34,768 nt of DNA from Candidatus Onthousia excrementipullorum (lineage in GTDB: Bacteria > Bacillota_I > Bacilli_A > RF39 > UBA660). Position 1 is the stretch's first letter. Every line of letters starts with the position of its first letter. The notes under the pieces were generated by a model. That model searched no databases. It worked only from the letters and a program-made list of their open reading frames with translations, and was not told the origin of the DNA. Below, piece after piece: positions 13,778 through 20,950 of this stretch. The translations under genes were made by a program, and so were the position numbers. The stretch is from contig DVHC01000013.1 in the NCBI GenBank assembly GCA_018712385.1, positions 1-34,768 on the forward strand, given 5' to 3'.

Positions 13778-16193
13778 ACTTATTAAGAATTGCATCTATT
13801 GGCTTAATCTTAGTAATCTTACTTAAAGATATAAGTGTAATAATTATAGATATGATAATAGTATAAATAAACATAATAATTGGTACTAAAGGATGAGTAA
13901 CGATACCATTAAAGATAAAGCCTCTATTACCAAAGATAGAATTATTTAAAATACTAATAATAATGAACCAAAGAATAATGGAAACTATATAAGAGATAAT
14001 ACCTACTGTTAAACTCTCATATAAGAATATTCTAATAATATCACCTTTATTAGTACCTAAAGCTCTTAATATTCCTATTTGTTTTTTAGAATAATTTATA
14101 GATACATAGATAAAGTTAGAGAATAGTAATATTGTAAAGAGAATAAATACTAAAGTAACAATATTTATATATTTATTTAAATAACCATAGATGTAAGCAA
14201 GTTGATTTATATCAAGAGAGTAGGGCATAGTTATAAATAAAGTTTTACCTCTAGCATCTTCGTTGTAACTAGGATACTTTCTAAATACTTTTAATAAAGA
14301 TGCTTCATTATCGTCATATACTCTAAAAGAAGTTAATTCTTTATGGACAGCTTCACTTTTTAGTTCTTCTAAATAGTCTTTACTAATATAATTATCTGTT
14401 AGACTAACACCTACAACTTTTAAGTCTTTATAGTAGTTCTTTGTATTATAACTAGTTTCAAAAGGAACAGTTAAATTATTAGTAGTAATATAATTAGTTA
14501 CAAAAGTACTTAAAAGACTATTATAATCACTGCTTTGATTATTTGCTAAATAGATATCTAACTCTTCTTTAAAGCCTTTAACATATTCTTGTAAGTAGTT
14601 AAGAGATACTATTACTTCATCGCTTTTTAAATTAGTAACTTGTGTTATAACATCACTATTGTTGTCATATACTTTTATTCCTGAGATTCCTCCATCTTTT
14701 AAGACTTTATCTTCATTAATAATAGCATGGTTTAAAAAAGCTTCATCAGTAGTATTAAACTTTAAATCTAAGTTTTTACCATAAATAGTGTAAGCCTTAT
14801 CAACATAATAACTACTATAATCTTGTCGTATTGTTTCATTACTTAAATCACTATAACGACTGTTATCATCATCAACTATACCTACAATAATAACAGTATT
14901 TAAGCCAAAAGGAATCTCTCTTCTACTATTAACTAAATTATCATAAGAAGTAGGTTTAAAAAGATTACCATTTATATCTTTAATACCTTTTTCCATGATA
15001 GTATCAGCAAGATACTTATGAATAACAATCTCATTATTAGCTTTAGGAATACTACCTATAATATTAGATAGTAGTCTATCATCTTTAAGTTCTACATAAG
15101 TAGTAATAGGAAGAATAGTATCTTTATCATTAACAGGTTCAAAAGATAAAACTCTATTATCATCATATAGATAATATGTAGGGTTAGCGATTACATTGTT
15201 TTCTTTTTCATAATCACTAATTATTTTATCAGTCATAGGAAGTTCTTCAACATAATTTAATCTTGGATTAGTAATATTAACATAACTAACATCATAATAA
15301 GTTTCTTTATTTTCTATTAAAGTATCTGTAGCAAGTATATTTTTATCAAACATACTGGTATTAACAGATATTCCCATAAAGACTAGTGATATCATTGTTA
15401 GAATAACAGTAAGAAAAAGTTTAACTTTATTACTTTTAAGTGATGTAAAGGCAAAATGTAGGCACTCTTTAAAGGGTAGTTTTGATTTAGTTAGTGAAAA
15501 GGTATTTTCGTCTAACTCTTCAGTAGTTAAATCATTTCTAATCACTTTACCATCTTGCAGTTCCAATATTTTATCAGCAAAAGTATTAGCATTCTCTAAG
15601 TCATGTGATACTACAACTACTAGTTTTTCTTTACTAATCTCTTTTAATAACTTAAATGTTTCTAAACTAGAGTGACTATCCAAATTACCAGTAGGTTCAT
15701 CTGCAAGTATTACCTTAGGATTTTTAATTAAAGCTCTGGCAATACCGACTCTTTGTTTTTGACCACCTGATAGTTCATTAATATTTCGATATTCTAATCC
15801 TTTAAGACCAAGTCTATCTAAAAGATTAAGCATTTCATCCTTATCAACTTTCTTTCTTAGCAGTTTTGCCGATAACATAACATTATCAAAGACATTATAT
15901 TCTTCTAATAAATTAAAGTCTTGAAAGATAAAACCAATATAAGTATTTCTATAACTATCATAATCTTTTTCTCTAAAACTATCTATATCTTTATTATCAA
16001 TGTAAATCATGCCACTAGTCTTACTATCAAGACCTCCTAAAATATTTAATAAAGTACTCTTACCACTACCACTTTTACCAATAATAAATACTAAACCCTT
16101 ATCACCTAAATTAATATTAATATCAGTTAAGGCTTTAGTAATCTGTCCTTTCTTACTCTTGTACTCTTTGTTAACATTATTAAACCTTATCAT
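13776..16193 (-). CDS. ABC transporter, fused ATPase-permease (MacB/FtsX type)
   Basis: An 805-residue single-chain half transporter. The N-terminal ATPase (1-225) has Walker A IGKSGSGKST, signature LSGGQKQR, and Walker B VILADEPTGNLD. TM1 is at about 250-270, followed by a large extracytoplasmic domain (about 275-665), then three C-terminal TMs of the FtsX fold (KQIGILRALGTNKGDIIRIFLYES between TM2 and TM3). Such MacB/LolCDE-like mechanotransducers export peptides or lipids or sense antimicrobial peptides. No periplasmic adaptor or two-component system is adjacent, so the substrate is unknown. SD AGGTGAGG upstream of the ATG. Confidence 0.88.
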   Translation of the reverse strand: MIRFNNVNKEYKSKKGQITKALTDININLGDKGLVFIIGKSGSGKSTLLNILGGLDSKTSGMIYIDNKDIDSFREKDYDSYRNTYIGFIFQDFNLLEEYNVFDNVMLSAKLLRKKVDKDEMLNLLDRLGLKGLEYRNINELSGGQKQRVGIARALIKNPKVILADEPTGNLDSHSSLETFKLLKEISKEKLVVVVSHDLENANTFADKILELQDGKVIRNDLTTEELDENTFSLTKSKLPFKECLHFAFTSLKSNKVKLFLTVILTMISLVFMGISVNTSMFDKNILATDTLIENKETYYDVSYVNITNPRLNYVEELPMTDKIISDYEKENNVIANPTYYLYDDNRVLSFEPVNDKDTILPITTYVELKDDRLLSNIIGSIPKANNEIVIHKYLADTIMEKGIKDINGNLFKPTSYDNLVNSRREIPFGLNTVIIVGIVDDDNSRYSDLSNETIRQDYSSYYVDKAYTIYGKNLDLKFNTTDEAFLNHAIINEDKVLKDGGISGIKVYDNNSDVITQVTNLKSDEVIVSLNYLQEYVKGFKEELDIYLANNQSSDYNSLLSTFVTNYITTNNLTVPFETSYNTKNYYKDLKVVGVSLTDNYISKDYLEELKSEAVHKELTSFRVYDDNEASLLKVFRKYPSYNEDARGKTLFITMPYSLDINQLAYIYGYLNKYINIVTLVFILFTILLFSNFIYVSINYSKKQIGILRALGTNKGDIIRIFLYESLTVGIISYIVSIILWFIIISILNNSIFGNRGFIFNGIVTHPLVPIIMFIYTIIISIIITLISLSKITKIKPIDAILNK

Positions 16194-16296
16194 AACACCT
16201 CACCTAGTATAATAATAACATATTTCTAAATAAATTACTTTATAATATCTAATTTTAGATGTATTATATATTAATAACTGTAAAGGAGTGATAACT

Positions 16297-17355
16297 TTGC
16301 CTAAAATAAGTATAATAGTACCTGTTTATAATGAAGAAGAGTATGTTTCTACTTGTCTTGATAGTTTAGTAAAACAGACTCTTGATGATATAGAAATAAT
16401 TACAATTGATGATAACTCTACCGATAATAGTTTAAATATTTTACTTGATTATGCTCGGAAATATCCTAATATAAAAGTTTACCATAATGAAAAAAATATA
16501 GGTCAAGGTGCCTCTAGAAATAGAGGATTAAAGCTTGCAACTGGTGAGTATATTGGCTTTGTAGATAGTGATGATTATGTTAGAAGTACAATGTACGAGG
16601 ATATGTATAAGGCTCTCGTTAACAATAACTATCCAGAACTTGTTACTACTGAGATAATATTTGTAAAAGATGATAGTTATGCAAATATAGATTTAGAGTT
16701 TTTAGCAAGAGGTAAAGAAAAGATAATTAATCCTATCCAAGATAGGTTTTTTGTTATCTCTGAGAGTCCTACTGTTTGTAATAAGATTTTTAGAAAAGAT
16801 ACCTTAAAAGACTTTTATTTTGTAGAAGATTCTTTATTTGAAGATATTCCTTTTAGTTATACTAAATATATGGAAGCATCTAAAGTTGTAGCTATTCCAA
16901 GTATTAATTATTTCTATAGAAGAGATATAAATAGAGGAGTATCTTCTATAAATTATAGAGAAAATAGTCATATAACTGATATATTTAAAGTATTAGATAG
17001 ATTAGATTTTGATATGAAAAATAGTTCTAGATATGAGATATTTAAAGATGAGATAAAACTTATACAACTTGCTTATTCCCTTATTAGAGTAGAAGAAGTA
17101 AATAATTGGGATTTAGATGAAGAGAAGAAAATATTAGTTAAAGATAAAATGTTTCATTTAATAGAAGAAAAATATGGTAATTTAGATAGTGTTGATATTA
17201 CATTATTACAATCAAAATGTGGTATTAATATTTGTGATGAATATACTAATTACTTGGATAATGAAAAAGAAAAAATAAAATCTTTAAAAAATCAGATAAA
17301 TATGCGAAAAAAAATTAGAAAAAGTTTATATAATAGAAATGAAAGGAATTATTAA
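16297..17355 (+). CDS. Family 2 glycosyltransferase
   Basis: A 352-residue GT-A fold enzyme. It opens MPKISIIVPVYNEEEYV with the nucleotide-sugar binding IDDNSTDNS, then NIGQGASRNRGLKLATGEYIGFVDSDDYV containing the DXD-type metal site (DSDD). It probably transfers a sugar to a cell-surface glycan; the C-terminal third is basic and helical and may touch the membrane. TTG at 16297 is chosen over the GTG at 16288 because AAAGGAG lies 8 nt upstream of it. The stop is only a few bases from the left end of the IS1182-like element. Confidence 0.85.
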   Translation: MPKISIIVPVYNEEEYVSTCLDSLVKQTLDDIEIITIDDNSTDNSLNILLDYARKYPNIKVYHNEKNIGQGASRNRGLKLATGEYIGFVDSDDYVRSTMYEDMYKALVNNNYPELVTTEIIFVKDDSYANIDLEFLARGKEKIINPIQDRFFVISESPTVCNKIFRKDTLKDFYFVEDSLFEDIPFSYTKYMEASKVVAIPSINYFYRRDINRGVSSINYRENSHITDIFKVLDRLDFDMKNSSRYEIFKDEIKLIQLAYSLIRVEEVNNWDLDEEKKILVKDKMFHLIEEKYGNLDSVDITLLQSKCGINICDEYTNYLDNEKEKIKSLKNQINMRKKIRKSLYNRNERNY

Positions 17356-17363
17356 ATATTTTG

Positions 17364-17382
17364 GGGGCTGTCGAGAAATTAA
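17364..17382 (+). repeat. Left terminal inverted repeat of the IS1182 element
   Basis: GGGGCTGTCGAGAAATTAA matches the complement of 19116-19134 at all 19 positions. A fifth G lies just outside (17363). Confidence 0.85.
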
Positions 17383-19007
17383 TTAATTGATTTCTTGACA
17401 GTTTCTTTTTTTTGCTTTACATATGGAAAGGTCTCTTTGTGTAAATTATTTGGTGTATCCCAACAGTTGTCTTTAAATTTGCAATCATCAAAAGAATCAA
17501 GTAATCTTCTTATATTAACGCCTAAACACTCAAGCATCACTTCACAAGAAACATTTTTTAACCCACGTCTTCTTATTCTTTCATAATTCATATTGTTCTT
17601 AATTTGGCCAAATGTTCCTTCAACTTGAATACTTCTATTTATTCTTATCTCAATTCCTTTTGGACTCAATAGGTTATTTCTTGCCTGTTCTTTCAATAAC
17701 TCATAGTCAGGGTTTAATTCGACTTTTCTAAAGTTTTCATCTTTATTTTTTAAGTTTTTCTTACAAATATATGAATAGTTGCAGTTATTGCAACCTTCAA
17801 ATATATAGAGTTTTGTGTCTTTATTTCTTTGATGAGCAGAATTGGTTTTAAATGATATTTCTTTTCCAATATTAGTATTTAAACACATTATACCATCACC
17901 AAATGTATAAAAAAGTTGAGGCCTTTTACCACTAGATTCACCATTCCATTGTTGAAATTTCAAATAATTACCTATATTATGTTCCCTAAGATATTTATAA
18001 TTGGTATAAATACCATAACCAGAATCTCCAACTGCATTTTTTGGATAACTTCCATAATATTTATAATAATTATTGTATAAAGGTATAAGTGTATAATAAT
18101 CTGTTCTATCTTGATATACTCCGTACATTACAATTAATAGGTTAGACACTAATACCTGAACATTATATGCTGCATGGAAATCATGACTAAGTTTAGAATA
18201 ATAATCTTCTTTTAACATCATTGCAGTAGCATCTTTATCTGTTTTAAAATAAGAATTTCTATTATCTCCACAAATTTTTTCTTTTTCTTCATATTCAAGA
18301 AGCTTTATTAAATACTTATATGCTTGTTTATAATTTTTTATTTCTTTAGTAGTTCTAACTCCTTTACCACCTGGTAAATTATTAATATCTATATTATTTT
18401 TATATATATAATCTTTTAATATCAAATTAAATTTATCAGTCTTAATTAAATCTTTATTATTTGCTTCTTCAACATATCCCATTTCTCCCAATAAGCTTTT
18501 TATTTTTATATCTAGTTTTTGGTGGAATTTAGTAGGTTTCCAAACAAATTTATATTTATTTGCGTTGGCTTCAAATTTACTTCCATCAATATAAGCATCT
18601 TCTATAATTAAATTTAATTTTTTAATTATATGTTTAACAATAGTAGTAAATATTTCGTATTGATATGGAACTATATAATCATTAATAAAATTACCAAAAG
18701 TTGAATGGTCTGGTATATTACCATCCATAATATATAATACCCTAATATCAAAAAGGCATTTATCTTCTATATCTCTTAAAGATGCCTTAAACTTTGCAAA
18801 ACAATATACAATTGCAGCGAGTAGTTTATAAGGATCATAACCTTTTCGTCCTTTACACATACTTCTTTTTAACTTTACACTTTTTATTATTTTCCAAACA
18901 CCAGATTCTTCTAAAAAAATCAAAAATTTATCAATTTTCTCAAATTCCTCATTACATTTATCTGAGGGCACTAGAAAAATAGGCCTTTTTGTAGTAAAAT
19001 ACTCCAT
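17379..19007 (-). CDS. IS1182-family transposase
   Basis: A 542-residue DDE transposase. Near the start is the DUF772 domain (GRKGYDPYKLLAAIVYCFAK, SLRDIEDKC, PDHSTFGNF). The catalytic region shows EDAYIDGSKFEANANKYKFVW (first Asp), VGDSGYGIYTNYKYL (second), and IEIRINRSIQVEGTFGQIKNNM with the Glu. A Cys cluster (EGCNNCNYSYICKK) precedes the third motif, as in many IS1182 members. The ATG at 19007 has AAGGAG 9 nt upstream; an ATG at 19028 overlaps that SD and is rejected. Apparently intact, so the element may be active. Confidence 0.92.
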   Translation of the reverse strand: MEYFTTKRPIFLVPSDKCNEEFEKIDKFLIFLEESGVWKIIKSVKLKRSMCKGRKGYDPYKLLAAIVYCFAKFKASLRDIEDKCLFDIRVLYIMDGNIPDHSTFGNFINDYIVPYQYEIFTTIVKHIIKKLNLIIEDAYIDGSKFEANANKYKFVWKPTKFHQKLDIKIKSLLGEMGYVEEANNKDLIKTDKFNLILKDYIYKNNIDINNLPGGKGVRTTKEIKNYKQAYKYLIKLLEYEEKEKICGDNRNSYFKTDKDATAMMLKEDYYSKLSHDFHAAYNVQVLVSNLLIVMYGVYQDRTDYYTLIPLYNNYYKYYGSYPKNAVGDSGYGIYTNYKYLREHNIGNYLKFQQWNGESSGKRPQLFYTFGDGIMCLNTNIGKEISFKTNSAHQRNKDTKLYIFEGCNNCNYSYICKKNLKNKDENFRKVELNPDYELLKEQARNNLLSPKGIEIRINRSIQVEGTFGQIKNNMNYERIRRRGLKNVSCEVMLECLGVNIRRLLDSFDDCKFKDNCWDTPNNLHKETFPYVKQKKETVKKSIN

Positions 19008-19048
19008 GTGATACAACTCCTTAAGCAAGATTATTGTATCACAAAATG

Positions 19049-19078
19049 CCTTGAAAGCTTATACTTTCAAGGTTTTTT
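19049..19078 (+). terminator. Hairpin at the promoter end of the IS1182 element
   Basis: Perfect 9-bp stem CCTTGAAAG (19049-19057) / CTTTCAAGG (19064-19072) with a T-run on the plus strand. On the minus strand it lies between truB and the transposase start and could insulate the transposase from read-through transcription. Confidence 0.6.
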
Positions 19079-19115
19079 ATTTTTTCAAAAAAAAGAACTG
19101 TCAGAAACTAATTAT

Positions 19116-19134
19116 TTAATTTCTCGACAGCCCC
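19116..19134 (-). repeat. Right terminal inverted repeat of the IS1182 element, doubling as the end of truB
   Basis: Complement of 17364-17382. Read on the minus strand in the truB frame it gives G-L-S-R-N-stop. Confidence 0.85.
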
Positions 19135-20531
19135 TTTAACATTTTAAAGCATTTTAATTTATTATTAACATTCTGATAAATAGCCACTACTCTATTATTT
19201 CTCATAAATAGAACTTTATCTTTAATATTATAACTATTATCAATAACTGCCCCATTAACTATCCTTTTATAGTCCACACCATCTATTTCTTTTATTTCTA
19301 TATCTAGGGCATCACTAATAGTAATTAACTTACTATTTATAGTTACATCTTCTAAATCAACAGCATTATCTAATCTAAACTTACCTTGTCTCGTTCTTAT
19401 TAAACTACTCATAGTACATGGTATATCTAAAAACTCTCCCATATCTTTAATTAAACTTCTAATATAAGTTCCTTTAGATACAACACATCTAAACTTAAAA
19501 GAGTCTTCTTTATAATCTAAAAGTTCCAACTCTTTAATTATAACTTTTCTTTTAGGTAGTTCTACATCTTTATTACTTCTAGCATATTCATATAACTTCT
19601 TACCATTAACTTTAATAGCAGAGTACTTTGGTACTTCTTGAAGATATTCTTTAACAAACTCTTTAAATAAATTATCTAACATATCTTTAGATACTTTTTT
19701 ATCACTTGTCTTTACAATATTACCTTCTAAATCTAAAGTATCTGTTTCTACTCCTACTTTAACACTAGCGATATACTCTTTATCAGTACAGGTTAATAAT
19801 TCATTTATCTTTGTCGCCCTATTAATAGTAATTACAAGAAGCCCCTCAGCCATAGGATCAAGTGTCCCATTATGACCTATTTTCTTTGTATCAAAGACTT
19901 TCTCTAATTTATTAACAACATCTCTTGAAGTTATTCCCTTAGGTTTATTTACTAATAAAACGCCACTTTTATTATATAACTCATCATACTCTTCTAAAGT
20001 TAAATTATTATCTGTTATGATATTAGCAGTATTCTTCCCTACATATCTATAATGCCATGGCTCATAACTATAACCTGTTATATCATCTTTACCTTTAGGA
20101 TATCTAAGTATTAAACCATAATTAGGTAACAGTTCTATTATTTTCTCATATATTCTCTCTTCTTTAAATAACAAATCATTATCATAAATTAATTTATTAT
20201 TAATAACTAACCCTACATCTAAACAAAGCCCTGTATGATGTTCACTACTACCTAAAGGTGCAACATAACGTTCTACATAATCTTTACCATATTTATTAGT
20301 ATAATCATCTATTATCTTTTTTTGTTCTTCTAAAGTCCTTAATCCCCCTATTATATCTACAAAAATATTCTCTTTTTCTAAATCTTTCTTTAAATCAAAA
20401 TAAGCTTTTAAAGTCCTCTTTTCAAGTAAATATTCTTCATTTAAAGAATTAGTAATACTTTTATACTCTATATTAGAAAAATCTTCTTTATTATATGGCT
20501 TTTTCTTATTAACAACAATTTTATAATTCAT
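19116..20531 (-). CDS. truB: VanY-type D,D-carboxypeptidase fused to tRNA pseudouridine-55 synthase TruB
   Basis: One uninterrupted 471-residue frame carries two enzymes. Residues 1-180 are a peptidase M15B/VanY domain: SEHHTGLCLD (Zn ligands His98 and Asp105) and EPWHYRYVG (Glu157, His160), expected to remove the terminal D-Ala from peptidoglycan stem peptides. Residues about 187-471 are TruB: VNKPKGITSRDVV, catalytic GHNGTLDPMAEGLL (Asp225), KEYIASVKVGVETDT, and a PUA-like end. No signal peptide is visible, which is odd for a cell-wall enzyme. No ATG lies between the domains. The start at 20531 follows the rbfA stop by one base, with GAGGAA upstream. The last five residues and stop come from an IS1182 end. 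Confidence 0.9.
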   Translation of the reverse strand: MNYKIVVNKKKPYNKEDFSNIEYKSITNSLNEEYLLEKRTLKAYFDLKKDLEKENIFVDIIGGLRTLEEQKKIIDDYTNKYGKDYVERYVAPLGSSEHHTGLCLDVGLVINNKLIYDNDLLFKEERIYEKIIELLPNYGLILRYPKGKDDITGYSYEPWHYRYVGKNTANIITDNNLTLEEYDELYNKSGVLLVNKPKGITSRDVVNKLEKVFDTKKIGHNGTLDPMAEGLLVITINRATKINELLTCTDKEYIASVKVGVETDTLDLEGNIVKTSDKKVSKDMLDNLFKEFVKEYLQEVPKYSAIKVNGKKLYEYARSNKDVELPKRKVIIKELELLDYKEDSFKFRCVVSKGTYIRSLIKDMGEFLDIPCTMSSLIRTRQGKFRLDNAVDLEDVTINSKLITISDALDIEIKEIDGVDYKRIVNGAVIDNSYNIKDKVLFMRNNRVVAIYQNVNNKLKCFKMLKGLSRN

Positions 20532-20532
20532 C

Positions 20533-20871
20533 TTATTCCTCATTAATCTTATCTATAATCTTATCAATATGTTCTCCATAAGAAATAGACTCATCATATA
20601 AAAACTTTAAAAGAGGAATATGTCTTATCTCTATTCTTTTAGCAAGTTCTCCTCTTATAAAACTACTAGCATTATTTAAAGCTTTTAAAGTCTCCTCTTT
20701 TTTTTCTTGCTCTAAAACAGTAACATATATCTTACAATAACTTAAGTCATTAGAAGTATCACAATCAGTAACAGTTACAAATTTTATATTCTCATCCTTC
20801 ACTTCTAACATTAATATTTTACTAACTTCTTCCATAATCATATGATTAATTCTTTCTATTTTAATATTCAT
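20533..20871 (-). CDS. rbfA: Ribosome-binding factor A
   Basis: A 112-residue 30S-maturation factor of the KH-like fold that helps process 16S rRNA 5' ends. Family pattern: N-terminal RINHMIMEEVSKIL, FVTVTDCDTSNDLSYCKIYVTVL, and C-terminal RIEIRHIPLLKFLYDESISYGEHIDKII. The ATG at 20871 has AAAGGAC 8 nt upstream; a TTG at 20889 would overlap the SD and is rejected. It is one base from the vanY-truB start, so they are coupled. In most Firmicutes rbfA follows infB; here a plus-strand gene separates them. Confidence 0.93.
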   Translation of the reverse strand: MNIKIERINHMIMEEVSKILMLEVKDENIKFVTVTDCDTSNDLSYCKIYVTVLEQEKKEETLKALNNASSFIRGELAKRIEIRHIPLLKFLYDESISYGEHIDKIIDKINEE

Positions 20872-20893
20872 TAAAATCAGTCCTTTCAAAATA

Positions 20894-20926
20894 AGTATAG
20901 CATATTTTTATATTTTAATATATAAT
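20894..20926. promoter_or_regulatory. Divergent promoters for rbfA and the 735-residue gene
   Basis: Minus strand: extended -10 TGC-TATACT (20902-20894), 23 nt upstream of the rbfA ATG. Plus strand: TATAAT (20921-20926) before the GAGGAGG site at 20937-20943. Clear -35 boxes are not seen for either. Confidence 0.5.
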
Positions 20927-20950
20927 AAGCGATGTTGAGGAGGAAATAAT

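Larger units (their letters stand above)
17364..19134 (-). mobile_element. IS1182-family insertion sequence (about 1.77 kb)
   Basis: Ends are GGGGCTGTCGAGAAATTAA at 17364 and its inverted partner ending at 19134; similarity continues inward with small indels (TTTCTTGACAG against TTTCTGACAG, then T-runs). It encodes one IS1182-type transposase on the minus strand. The right end is inside the 3' end of the vanY-truB gene. No clear target-site duplication is visible. Confidence 0.85.

Noticed and set aside
16009-16212. Plus-strand ORF opposite the start of the MacB-type ABC gene
   Set aside because: Antisense to the Walker A region of a clear ATPase; low-complexity Leu/Pro-rich translation.
17340-19140. 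Target-site duplication of the IS1182-like element
   Set aside because: Flanks (ATTTTG on the left, TTTAAC on the right) do not form a convincing direct repeat.
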